Positions 1-6,589 of a stretch of 12,580 bases of DNA are shown piece by piece. Numbering within the stretch: position 1 is the first letter of the stretch; the number at the start of each line of letters is the position of its first letter. The position numbers and the translations under genes were made by a program. The stretch is from NCBI GenBank assembly GCA_003133425.1, contig PKXI01000204.1, positions 1 to 12,580 of the forward strand, written 5' to 3'. Below the pieces are notes generated by a model. The model did no database searches. It saw only the letters and a list, made by a program, of their open reading frames with translations, and was not told where the DNA came from. This DNA is from Acidobacteriaceae bacterium. GTDB taxonomy: Bacteria; Acidobacteriota; Terriglobia; Terriglobales; Acidobacteriaceae.

Positions 1-444
1 GCTGTCATGAAATCAGTTATGGATGGTTATCACCAATTGAAAGTTACTTCCGGATTGCACGTAACCAGCCTGGAACCCGGAAGATTGAAAGCCCTCCGAT
101 GCGTATCGCGAACGCTTGCTGAGGGAGAAGGCAATTATGCAATAACTGAGCAGCTTGCATCGTGGTTTCTGGCTCACGACTCACAGGTATTAGGCTCCTT
201 TGATGATGGTGAGCGGCGGTCGCCACCCCCTTCACCGCAGACACCGACAAGCCGCCGGCCCCCCAAAAGAATCCCACCGCCGCTCCGACTGGGGACGGCG
301 ATAATCCACCGTTGAAGGACCGTCATTCTTGCCTCTGCAACAAATGTAATCGCATTGAAGTTGCACTCGCGGACAACCCTCCGGATGGATAAGCCCTCAA
401 ACTTGAAGTGAGCTGCCTGTTTTCGCTGCTTACGAGGAGACGAA
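1..444. other. gene-free left edge
   Basis: No coding region could be supported here. A 102-codon open frame (7-315, +) has no visible ribosome binding site inside the window, no recognisable domain, and a tail of Pro and Arg codons that looks like translated non-coding GC-rich DNA. The stretch presumably holds the promoter of the secreted-protein gene at 445, but I found no convincing -35/-10 pair. TTGCAC at 361 with GGATAA at 387 is spaced too widely (20 bp). Confidence 0.5.
434..440 (+). promoter_or_regulatory. ribosome binding site of the 445 gene
   Basis: GAGGAGA lies 4 to 5 nt before the ATG at 445. It favours this start over the in-frame ATG at 457, although both would leave a usable signal peptide. 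Confidence 0.6.
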
Positions 445-861
445 ATGATTCTTAGAATGATTCATCGACAGATAGGTTTTGCAGGCTTGGCGTGTGCGCT
501 ATCGCTCGGTGGCAGCCTATTGATGCAAGCGCAGGACCCCAGCAGCACCACTACAAAGGACCAGACGACTACCACGACGACGACAACGCAGTCGCACGAT
601 TCCTCCGACTGGCAGGCACCGCGCGGCTACGATTTGGCCTATCCGGAGAACGGTTCGCCCAACATGGTCGCCCGCCAGGGATATGCCGCGGGATTCAGCC
701 AGGGTCAGGCAGACGCTAGCCGGGGCAAGAAGTTCAAACCGACGGAATCCGATGCATACGAACACGCGAAGATACCAAAGGGCATGGACAAGGATCGATT
801 CAAGATGGAGTTCCGCGAGTCGTTCGTCAAGGGATATTCGAACGGATTCAAGGGCGAATAG
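445..861 (+). CDS. small secreted protein, Thr-rich linker and Y-x-x-G-F repeats
   Basis: A 138-residue exported protein of unknown function. Residues 1-29 form a signal peptide: Arg and His near the start, a hydrophobic stretch GFAGLACALSLGGSLL, and a likely cut after MQA. A low-complexity linker follows (30-55) with eight consecutive Thr (41-48). The C-terminal half carries two related motifs, RQGYAAGFSQGQAD (77-90) and FVKGYSNGFKG (127-137), separated by a Lys-rich segment that includes GKKFKP. From memory, small secreted acidobacterial proteins with paired Y-x-x-G-F/Y motifs and a G-K/R-x-F-x-P segment are common, but I know of no assigned role. There is no lipobox and no catalytic signature. 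It is a monocistronic unit: a good ribosome binding site precedes it and a strong terminator follows 30 bp after the stop. Being a real gene is well supported; its function is open. Confidence 0.8.
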   Translation: MILRMIHRQIGFAGLACALSLGGSLLMQAQDPSSTTTKDQTTTTTTTTQSHDSSDWQAPRGYDLAYPENGSPNMVARQGYAAGFSQGQADASRGKKFKPTESDAYEHAKIPKGMDKDRFKMEFRESFVKGYSNGFKGE

Positions 862-890
862 CTGCGCCTGCGGTACTTACGGATTCAAGA

Positions 891-919
891 AAGGGCCGAC
901 GATCTGTCGGCCCTTTTTT
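891..919 (+). terminator. intrinsic terminator after the 445-861 gene
   Basis: A perfect 10-bp stem, AAGGGCCGAC (891-900) with GTCGGCCCTT (906-915), has a 5-nt GATCT loop and runs into a T tract (914-919). On the minus strand the same stem is followed by TTTCTTG, so it could also stop transcription coming from the right. Confidence 0.92.
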
Positions 920-1441
920 CGTCGGGCAAGAGCAGTTGTCTGTATGTGGGCCGCCGAATCGAGAGGCAACGTGGCAGCAGGAGCAGACGCTCCGTGAGCT
1001 CTCCTCTAGCCAGGTCTTCTCTACGAATCGCCAGGTGAGCCTTGGTCGTGCATCGCCTTCTTGAAGACGCTGTAGGCACTCCGCTGCGGTCGCCGATTGG
1101 TCTCGCGCGCCGAACCTGCAGCAAAACGGAGTTTTCGGAAGGTACGAAAGAGTTATGACCCACTCTCTCTGCCCCGATGTCAATTAATGACAAATCGAGG
1201 CACTCAGCGAGCCGTTTGCATTGCAATCGCAGCTCCGAGTGGATTACCGGCAACCCGTCAATTACCAGTTGATCAACATTCTCACAAGCCCGATGCCGCC
1301 CGCAGCCGAGCCGTAAATAGGCTTAAATTCACGCCAGACGGTAAACTGGTAAGACGGGTCACGCAGTATAGGCCGTTCTGAGGCATATCTGCCAACGAAA
1401 AGTATCTTCCCTGCGCGCGCAGCCCCGATTGGAGACAAGTT
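920..1441. other. intergenic region upstream of der
   Basis: About 520 bp without a supportable gene. Open frames exist on both strands but have no recognisable domains, no good starts, and mixed third-position composition. The der promoter should lie here; no clear -35/-10 pair was found. A small dyad, TGTCA-N5-TGACA (1178-1192), is the only operator-like element noticed. Confidence 0.45.
1431..1434 (+). promoter_or_regulatory. ribosome binding site deciding the der TTG start
   Basis: GGAG lies 7 nt before the TTG at 1442. No ATG or GTG in this frame lies between it and the first GTPase domain at a comparable distance, so TTG is the preferred start. Confidence 0.55.
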
Positions 1442-2983
1442 TTGCCGACGTATCGCAGATCGGTTGTGCCCAGAAAGGCAGGCGCGGAAGCGCTGCCGCT
1501 GGTGGCCATTGTAGGCCGGCCCAACGTGGGCAAATCCACTCTGTTCAATCGGCTTACGCACAGCCGCCGCTCCATTGTGGGCGACGAGCCAGGCATAACG
1601 CGCGACCGCATCTACGGGGAATATGAGTGGTCCGGGCGGCAGTTTCGCCTCGTTGACACAGGCGGAATTGTGCCCGACGATCCAGAGCTGATCCCCACCG
1701 AAATCTATAACCAGGCCAAGGTTGCGCTGCAGGAAGCTGACGCGATGGTGCTGGTGGTGGATGCGCGCACCGAGTTGGCCAGTCCCGACTACGACCTGGT
1801 AAAGCTGCTGATTCGCGGTGGAAAGCCAGTGTTTCTGGCCGTCAACAAGGTCGAGGGCGAAGCGATGTCCCTGGCCGCGGAAAACTTTCGCCAGCTTGGG
1901 CTCCGCAACGTGTATCCCATCAGCTCGGAGCACGCGCTCGGCATCGGCGAGTTGCTCGATGCAATTTCTGACGCGATTCCGGCGCCCGCTGAGGCCGTGC
2001 TGACTGAAGAAGAAGCAGCCGCCGCGGAAGAGGCTGAGGACGCAGAGGCTGAGGAGTCTGACATCTCCGAGGGAGGACCGGTTGCACCGGAAGCCGGCGA
2101 TGAAGAGTCGCATCCGCGCAACAGGACCCACGGCGAGTTTGAGCAGCACGAGACTTCCGTGGCGATTATCGGCCGGCCCAACGTGGGCAAATCCACGCTG
2201 CTGAACGCGCTGACGGGCACCTCGCGAGCGATTGTTTCGCCGATTGCGGGCACTACGCGCGATGCGGTCGATGAAGTGGTCGAGTTCGAAGGGCAGCAAC
2301 TTCGCTTTGTGGACACCGCCGGTATTCGGCGCAAGGGCAAGACCCACATGATGGCTGAAAAGATGAGCGTGGTCATGGCCAGGCGGCATCTTGAAGCGGC
2401 GGACGTGGCGCTGCTGGTGCTCGACGCCACCGAAGGCGTGACCGGCGCGGATGCGACCATCGGCGGTTACGCGCACGAGAGCGGGCGCAGCGTCATCATC
2501 ATTGTGAACAAGTGGGACGCCATCACGACCGGGCGCACGGACGGCAAGCCGCCGGCGGACCGCGATGTGTTTGAAAAGCAACTGCGCTCGGCGCTCAAGT
2601 ACCTGAACTATGCGTCAGTGATATTTCTCTCCGCGCTTGAAGCCATGGGGCCCGATAGGAAAGGAATGGCCCGGGTGCTGAACGAAGTGAAGACCGTGGC
2701 AGCGGAGCGGCGCAAGCGCGTCACCACCGGGCAGATGAACCGCTTCCTTGAAAAGGTCGATTTCCAGCGCGCGCCGGTACCCATGGCCAAGCGCATTCGG
2801 ATCTTCTATATGACGCAGGCAGCCGTGGCGCCGCCCACGTTTGTGCTCTTTACCGACCGCGACATCAAGCTGCACTTCGCCTTCGAGCGCTTCCTTGAAA
2901 ACCAGATTCGCGAAGCCTTCGGCTTCAAGGGAACGCCAATCTGGTTCAAGGTCAGGCCGCGGAACGAGAAGAAGGAAGGGTAA
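1442..2983 (+). CDS. der: ribosome-assembly GTPase Der (EngA)
   Basis: Der is a cytoplasmic GTPase with two tandem G domains and a C-terminal KH-like domain, needed for maturation of the 50S ribosomal subunit. G domain 1 (about 18-180) shows GRPNVGKS (25-32), DTGG (72-75) and NKVE (135-138). G domain 2 (about 238-410) shows GRPNVGKS (244-251), DTAG (291-294), NKWD (356-359) and SAL (397-399). The KH-like domain spans about 420-505. At 513 residues it exceeds the usual 440-490, mostly through an Ala/Glu-rich acidic linker (about 188-235) between the G domains. The G4 motif of domain 1 ends in Glu rather than the usual Asp. The TTG start fits the GGAG at 1431; the protein then begins 20 residues before the first P-loop strand. 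dgoK follows after only 10 bp, suggesting co-transcription. The family assignment is certain; the exact N-terminus is likely. Confidence 0.97.
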   Translation: MPTYRRSVVPRKAGAEALPLVAIVGRPNVGKSTLFNRLTHSRRSIVGDEPGITRDRIYGEYEWSGRQFRLVDTGGIVPDDPELIPTEIYNQAKVALQEADAMVLVVDARTELASPDYDLVKLLIRGGKPVFLAVNKVEGEAMSLAAENFRQLGLRNVYPISSEHALGIGELLDAISDAIPAPAEAVLTEEEAAAAEEAEDAEAEESDISEGGPVAPEAGDEESHPRNRTHGEFEQHETSVAIIGRPNVGKSTLLNALTGTSRAIVSPIAGTTRDAVDEVVEFEGQQLRFVDTAGIRRKGKTHMMAEKMSVVMARRHLEAADVALLVLDATEGVTGADATIGGYAHESGRSVIIIVNKWDAITTGRTDGKPPADRDVFEKQLRSALKYLNYASVIFLSALEAMGPDRKGMARVLNEVKTVAAERRKRVTTGQMNRFLEKVDFQRAPVPMAKRIRIFYMTQAAVAPPTFVLFTDRDIKLHFAFERFLENQIREAFGFKGTPIWFKVRPRNEKKEG

Positions 2984-2993
2984 GACTGCATAA

Positions 2994-3869
2994 ATGATCG
3001 CGATCAATTGGGGAACTTCGAACTTTCGCGCATACAAGCTGGATGCTGCCGGAAACGTCGAAGCCGAGAGATCGTCTGCCCGCGGTGCTGTCGGGGTGCC
3101 GTCGGAAAAGTTCCTCGACGCTCTAATGGCAGAGGTCGGAGACTGGGTCCGGGACGGGGAAAGAAAAGTCCTGATGTCGGGGATGGTGGGCGCGCGCAAT
3201 GGGTGGAAAGAAGCCCTTTACGTTTCAGTGCCTGCGACCTTTGACCAGGTGGTCGATGGAGTTATTCGGCTGGAATTGAAGTCACTGGACGCGCGCATTG
3301 TGCCTGGCCTTATCGGAGCCGATGAGTGCGGAGTCCCCGAAGTGATGCGGGGAGAAGAGACAGAGATCTTTGGCTGCCAGAGCGAGATAGCGAGTCATAC
3401 CCACCTGTGTCTTCCCGGAACCCATACAAAATGGGTGCGAATGCAGAGCGGAAGGATTGCGGCATTCTCCACTTCGATGACCGGCGATCTTTACAAGGCG
3501 ATCCGCGAAAGCACGATTCTCCGTACCTGCACACAGCAGGAGCCCAAAGACAACGATGCCTTCCTGCTCGGCGTGGCGCGTTCAAAACAGGAAGGGGAGC
3601 TCGCCCATCATCTCTTTGGCGTCAGAACGCTGGTTCTTACCGGCACAATGAAGGAGTCCTCGGCGTCGTCGTATTTGTCCGGACTCATGATTGGGCACGA
3701 AGTAAATGCGATGACGCAGAAGGGCGAGTCCGTTCATCTGATCGGCGATCCCGCATTGTGTTCGCTCTATGCAAAAGCACTGCGCAAGGCTCGTGTGAAC
3801 TCATCGGTTGAGCCCTCTGGTGCTGCGTTGCGTGGCCTGGTACGAATCGCAGGGAGCCTGAAATGGTAA
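2994..3869 (+). CDS. dgoK: 2-dehydro-3-deoxygalactonokinase
   Basis: A 291-residue sugar-acid kinase of the DgoK family, which phosphorylates 2-dehydro-3-deoxy-D-galactonate (KDGal) with ATP to the 6-phosphate in the De Ley-Doudoroff pathway of galactonate breakdown. Family hallmarks are in order: the N-terminal phosphate-binding segment AINWGTSNFRAY (3-14), SGMVGARNGWKEALY (62-76), VPGL (103-106), VMRGEETEIFG (117-127), LPGTHTKWV (140-148), FSTSMTGDLY (158-167) and LSGLMIGHEV (228-237). Length matches the family. It starts 10 bp after der with only a distant purine-rich stretch (2971-2980), so it is probably translated by coupling. It overlaps dgoA by 7 bp, which makes the next pathway enzyme. 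The oddity is Asn6 where the family and related ASKHA kinases normally have Asp in D-W-G. The substrate could also be a related 2-keto-3-deoxy acid. Confidence 0.9.
   Translation: MIAINWGTSNFRAYKLDAAGNVEAERSSARGAVGVPSEKFLDALMAEVGDWVRDGERKVLMSGMVGARNGWKEALYVSVPATFDQVVDGVIRLELKSLDARIVPGLIGADECGVPEVMRGEETEIFGCQSEIASHTHLCLPGTHTKWVRMQSGRIAAFSTSMTGDLYKAIRESTILRTCTQQEPKDNDAFLLGVARSKQEGELAHHLFGVRTLVLTGTMKESSASSYLSGLMIGHEVNAMTQKGESVHLIGDPALCSLYAKALRKARVNSSVEPSGAALRGLVRIAGSLKW
3851..3856 (+). promoter_or_regulatory. ribosome binding site of dgoA inside dgoK
   Basis: AGGGAG lies 6 nt before the ATG at 3863, inside the end of dgoK. The next in-frame ATG (3869) forms a TAATG overlap with the dgoK stop but would be 12 nt away, so 3863 is preferred. 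Confidence 0.55.
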
Positions 3870-4519
3870 TGCACGAGCGACATGCCCTTCACGAATGCCC
3901 AGTTCTGCGCGAATGGTTGACCAGATGCCCGCTGATCGCAATTCTCCGCGGGATTGAAACCGCCGAGGTCGACGAAGTCTTCTCCGCGCTGCTCGCCGCG
4001 GGAATTGTCGTCGCCGAGATCCCGCTCAATTCTCCCCATCCGCTGGCAAGCATCAAGCGTGCCGCCGAATTATTCTCCGGCAAAATACTGGTGGGCGCCG
4101 GAACGGTCACGCAGGTTTCTGAAGTAGAGGCTGTACGCGCCGCCGGCGCAAAACTCATCGTCTCTCCACACGCTGATGCGGAGATCGTGCGAGAAGCAAA
4201 GCGGCTCAATCTGATTTCGGTACCCGGTATCGGCACGGCCACCGAAGCCTTTGCCATGCTGCATGCCGGGGCCGATGCGCTGAAGCTCTTTCCGTCTGAT
4301 GTGATGGGCACTCGAATGTTGACCGGGTTGAAGGCTGTTTTGCCGAAGGGCACGACCATGGTGCCCGTCGGGGGAGTCGATGAAGAGTCCATTCCGGCGT
4401 GGCGCGATGCCGGTGCAGGCGGATACGGTATCGGCTCTTCCTTGTATAAGCCAGGTACTTCGGCGGCCCAGGTTGGAGCGCGGGCCCGGCGGCTTTTGGA
4501 AAGCTTGCTTCAGCCGTGA
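3863..4519 (+). CDS. dgoA: 2-dehydro-3-deoxy-6-phosphogalactonate aldolase
   Basis: A 218-residue class I (Schiff-base) aldolase of the KDPG/KHG aldolase family, cleaving KDPGal to pyruvate and D-glyceraldehyde 3-phosphate in the cytoplasm. It is a TIM barrel with LIAILRG (24-30), the general-acid/base Glu52 within EIPLNSP (52-58), GAGTV (78-82), SVPGIGTATEA (119-129), the Schiff-base Lys141 in LKLFP (140-144), VGGV (169-172) and GIGSSLY (189-195). The EIPLNSP segment resembles E. coli DgoA more than the KDPG aldolase Eda, which usually has EVTLRT here. The adjacent dgoK supports a galactonate-type role. The first 20 residues are an extension relative to DgoA. It is the last gene of the unit. 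KDPG cleavage as a side activity cannot be excluded. Confidence 0.92.
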   Translation: MVMHERHALHECPVLREWLTRCPLIAILRGIETAEVDEVFSALLAAGIVVAEIPLNSPHPLASIKRAAELFSGKILVGAGTVTQVSEVEAVRAAGAKLIVSPHADAEIVREAKRLNLISVPGIGTATEAFAMLHAGADALKLFPSDVMGTRMLTGLKAVLPKGTTMVPVGGVDEESIPAWRDAGAGGYGIGSSLYKPGTSAAQVGARARRLLESLLQP

Positions 4520-4606
4520 AGGGAAGGCCTTGCATCAGCGGGTTTGCGAATGGGGCTGCTCGGGGAGGATTGAGGGGCTGCGAGGGTAATGTTAATCGCA
4601 AGGTAA

Positions 4607-4633
4607 CTGAGCGGATTGCGACAATCCGCTCAG
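4607..4633. repeat. perfect 12-bp inverted repeat downstream of dgoA
   Basis: CTGAGCGGATTG (4607-4618) and CAATCCGCTCAG (4622-4633) are exact reverse complements around a CGA loop. The hairpin lies 87 bp after the dgoA stop, between convergent units. It has no T tract on the plus strand (AACCTAGG follows) and only a poor one on the minus strand, so it is either a weak end to the der-dgoK-dgoA transcript, an RNA-stabilising stem, or an interspersed palindromic repeat. Confidence 0.7.
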
Positions 4634-4707
4634 AACCTAGGCCAGCCGCCTCCTGGTGTGGCCCTATGGCTTGATTGCGACATTTGCTTCTTCCAACCGC
4701 TGCGTAA

Positions 4708-4742
4708 CGGAAAGAAACGCCGCCCAGACATCGGGCGGCGTT
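4708..4742 (-). terminator. intrinsic terminator of the 4785-5528 minus-strand gene
   Basis: Read on the minus strand, AACGCCGCCC (4742-4733) pairs perfectly with GGGCGGCGTT (4725-4716) around a 7-nt loop and is followed by the T-rich TTCTTTCC. It lies 43 bp past the stop codon of the minus-strand secreted-protein gene. The plus strand after the stem is not T-rich, so it acts mainly leftward. Confidence 0.8.
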
Positions 4743-4784
4743 AGATAGATCAATCTTACTTTCTTGTTCAGTACTGGACGTCTC

Positions 4785-5528
4785 TCATTTCGCAACGTTC
4801 AAAGTGTAGGTGGCGTTATATAGGGGGTTCGCGCTGAATTTGATCACGTGCCGCCCTGGCGATAGGGGAGAGAGCAGCACATACACTCCGTTGGCCACCG
4901 CAGGGAAATAGTTTCCTGCCGGATAGGGACCCTCCCCGATTGCGTTCAGCAAGTTGTCGTTAGGCATTGTGTAACCGTAAACGGGCGACTGCACGTGAAA
5001 ATCCTTCATCAGGTTTGGAACCACAACGCCATCAATCTCGGCACTCACACTGGTCACTCCGTAGAAATAATAGAATTGTGCACACTGCGCCAATTCATCG
5101 GTCGTACCAGCGATAAGGGGCGCCAAGCTGGTGCCACAGCCAAATGCAGGCTCTTCCGGAGCCGAATCCTCAGCGGAGACTATGGGGAAGAATATTGCCT
5201 TGCCGCGAGGTATCGAGCAGGAGCGCGTAATCGAACCTTGATTGCAATCGGAACTGCCCGAAATGCAAAACCTGGGCCCTATGAACCAGACATCTCCAGA
5301 CTGTCCGACGCTACAGTCCCCATTGTCGAAAAGGGGATGGTTCGCAACGGGAATGGAGAGTGACCATTGCCAGAAGGCCGCCGATAACTCACCGTAGCTC
5401 CGTCCGAATGCCAGGGAATCTCTATCGACTACGTTGGACAAGTTCTTTTGTTGGGCAAGGACACATGGCGCTACCAGGGCCACGCCTAGGGTAACTGCAA
5501 CCGTTACGATTAAAGCTACGCGTTTCAT
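4785..5528 (-). CDS. secreted six-cysteine protein of an uncharacterised conserved family
   Basis: A 247-residue exported protein. The signal peptide is residues 1-25 (MKR, hydrophobic core, cut after VLA). The mature part begins with SYGELSAAFWQWSLSIP (44-60), then HPLFDNG (64-70), GQSGDVWFIG (75-84) and IPRGKAIFFPI (106-116). I recognise this pattern (Y-x-E-W/L-S-A-x-W-W-Q-W-x-x-S-I-P, later P-x-G-K-A-x-F-F-P-I) from secreted hypothetical proteins in many bacteria, with no function known to me. Six cysteines in the mature protein (72, 88, 95, 104, 131, 149) suggest disulfides, fitting an extracytoplasmic location. The C-terminus (about 205-245) looks like a beta-sandwich strand set ending SPLSPGRHVIKFSA. 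The gene stands alone, with a strong ribosome binding site and its own terminator. Confidence 0.87.
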   Translation of the reverse strand: MKRVALIVTVAVTLGVALVAPCVLAQQKNLSNVVDRDSLAFGRSYGELSAAFWQWSLSIPVANHPLFDNGDCSVGQSGDVWFIGPRFCISGSSDCNQGSITRSCSIPRGKAIFFPIVSAEDSAPEEPAFGCGTSLAPLIAGTTDELAQCAQFYYFYGVTSVSAEIDGVVVPNLMKDFHVQSPVYGYTMPNDNLLNAIGEGPYPAGNYFPAVANGVYVLLSPLSPGRHVIKFSANPLYNATYTLNVAK

Positions 5529-6077
5529 GACATCTCTCCTCCTTTTCTGGTTTGGGCCACGAGACCGATTGACGCGCTCGTGACGTGTTGGTCAAACGCG
5601 TTGTGTCGTCCGACACTCAGCCAAATGGGTCTAGCGGTGGGGGAGGGAGACCCGGTCAAGATTGTCAGATCGGAGCCGCGCCACTATAGGGAATGGCCTG
5701 CGCCTCTGGGGGTGCTGCGTCGCAACTGGCAGGGACTACTCGCGGGGACCGCTCTTCGGGGAGGCGAAGCGCGGAAGTATCAGAAAACCCCCTGGCAAAT
5801 CTAGTCAGTGCGCTCGATCACCCACGGATGTGATAAGGGGTGCCTTAGCTCCCCAGCACGTTGTGCCTGTTTTGCCGCCATGGGCCGTGATCGCGGTTGA
5901 GTCACCGCCAAACCGGAAATTACAAGTTAGATAAGAGTCAATCATGAGAAGTGACCTGCTCAACGTCCATGCAGATTTTGAGATTCAAGCAATTTATTGA
6001 CGTATAGCCAAGTTTTGCTTGTTTCGACCTGACGCAAAAACTGTTACCGAGGCATGCCCCCGAGCATCAAAGGAGCT
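5529..6077. other. gene-free region between the secreted protein and msrA
   Basis: About 550 bp without a supportable gene; open frames on the plus strand (5580-5804, 5662-5934) show no domain and poor starts. It separates divergently transcribed genes, so both promoters should be here. A dyad GTGTCG-TC-CGACAC (5603-5616) lies about 75-90 bp upstream of the minus-strand start. A weak sigma70-like pair for msrA is TTGAGT (5897) with TACAAG (5921), 18 bp apart, which would imply a leader of roughly 145 nt. Confidence 0.45.
5538..5544 (-). promoter_or_regulatory. strong ribosome binding site of the 5528 minus gene
   Basis: On the minus strand AAGGAGG (5544-5538) lies 9 nt before the ATG (5528-5526). 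It is the best Shine-Dalgarno match in the window and fixes the start, suggesting strong translation of this secreted protein. Confidence 0.8.
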
Positions 6078-6557
6078 ATGAGCACAGAAAAAGCGACGTT
6101 CGGCGCGGGTTGTTTCTGGGGAGTGGAGGCGGCGTTTGCTTCGATTCCCGGAGTCACGGCTACTGCCGTGGGCTATGAGGGCGGCCAGTCGGAGCGGCCC
6201 AGCTACAAGGACGTCTGCACGGACCAGACCGGGCACGCTGAGGTGGTCGAACTCGACTTTGATCCCCAACTGGTGAGCTACGAGCAGTTGCTGGACGCGT
6301 TCTTTGCGCTCCACGACCCGACCACTCTCAACCGTCAGGGGCCCGACTGGGGCACGCAATATCGCTCGGCCATCTTCTTCCACTCGCCCGAGCAGCAGGC
6401 GCAGGCGCTCGCCAAGATTGAGCAGCTTGCCGCAGAGGGACGCTTCATGCCGAAGCGCATTGTGACCAAGGTCGAGCCGGCGCAGACCTTCTGGCGCGCC
6501 GAGGAATACCACCAGCGCTATCTCGAAAAGCGCGGCCAGGCAAGCTGCCATATTTAG
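6078..6557 (+). CDS. msrA: peptide-methionine (S)-S-oxide reductase MsrA
   Basis: Reduces methionine-S-sulfoxide in proteins and free methionine using thioredoxin; cytoplasmic, as there is no signal peptide. Numbered from the ATG at 6078 (159 residues), nucleophile Cys12 lies in GCFWG (11-15). The catalytic-site residues Tyr43, Glu55, Asp90 and Tyr95 fall at the same offsets from the nucleophile as in E. coli MsrA (DWGTQYRS, 90-97). A resolving cysteine is present as Cys157 in the C-terminal SCHI; Cys47 in [11 protein letters not shown] is the usual family position. I chose 6078 because [15 protein letters not shown] is a typical N-terminus and AAAGGAG precedes it, although only 2 nt away. 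An in-frame ATG at 6054 would add eight residues. MsrB is not in the window. A heptamer repeat follows the stop codon immediately. Confidence 0.96.
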   Translation: MSTEKATFGAGCFWGVEAAFASIPGVTATAVGYEGGQSERPSYKDVCTDQTGHAEVVELDFDPQLVSYEQLLDAFFALHDPTTLNRQGPDWGTQYRSAIFFHSPEQQAQALAKIEQLAAEGRFMPKRIVTKVEPAQTFWRAEEYHQRYLEKRGQASCHI

Positions 6558-6585
6558 GGGTCAGGGCTCAGGGATCAGGGGTCAG
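6558..6585. repeat. four tandem GGNTCAG heptamers
   Basis: Directly after the msrA stop lie four heptamers in exact register: GGGTCAG, GGCTCAG, GGATCAG, GGGTCAG. Only the third base varies. The array is non-coding on both strands, between convergent genes. Confidence 0.85.
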
Positions 6586-6589
6586 TCCT

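Noticed and set aside
7..315. 102-codon plus-strand open frame at the left edge
   Set aside because: No visible ribosome binding site, no recognisable domain, and a Pro/Arg-rich tail typical of translated GC-rich non-coding DNA.
885..1440. Minus-strand open frames between the first terminator and der, with fairly protein-like stretches such as FTVWREFKPIYG (1262 onward) and RLAECLDLSLIDIGAERV (885-1253)
   Set aside because: They lie in two different frames, one runs antisense through der, the other reads through the terminator stem, neither has a convincing start, and I recognise no family. A decayed gene is possible but not supportable.
1262..2581. 439-codon minus-strand open frame antisense to der
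   Set aside because: It is complementary to a certain gene; high G+C favours long antisense open frames, and the translation is rich in Arg, His and Gly without domains.
5580..5934. Plus-strand open frames in the gap before msrA
   Set aside because: Composition and sequence show no family, the two overlap in different frames, and neither has a good ribosome binding site.
5997..6025. TTGACG as a -35 box for msrA
   Set aside because: No acceptable -10 hexamer lies 16-18 bp downstream.
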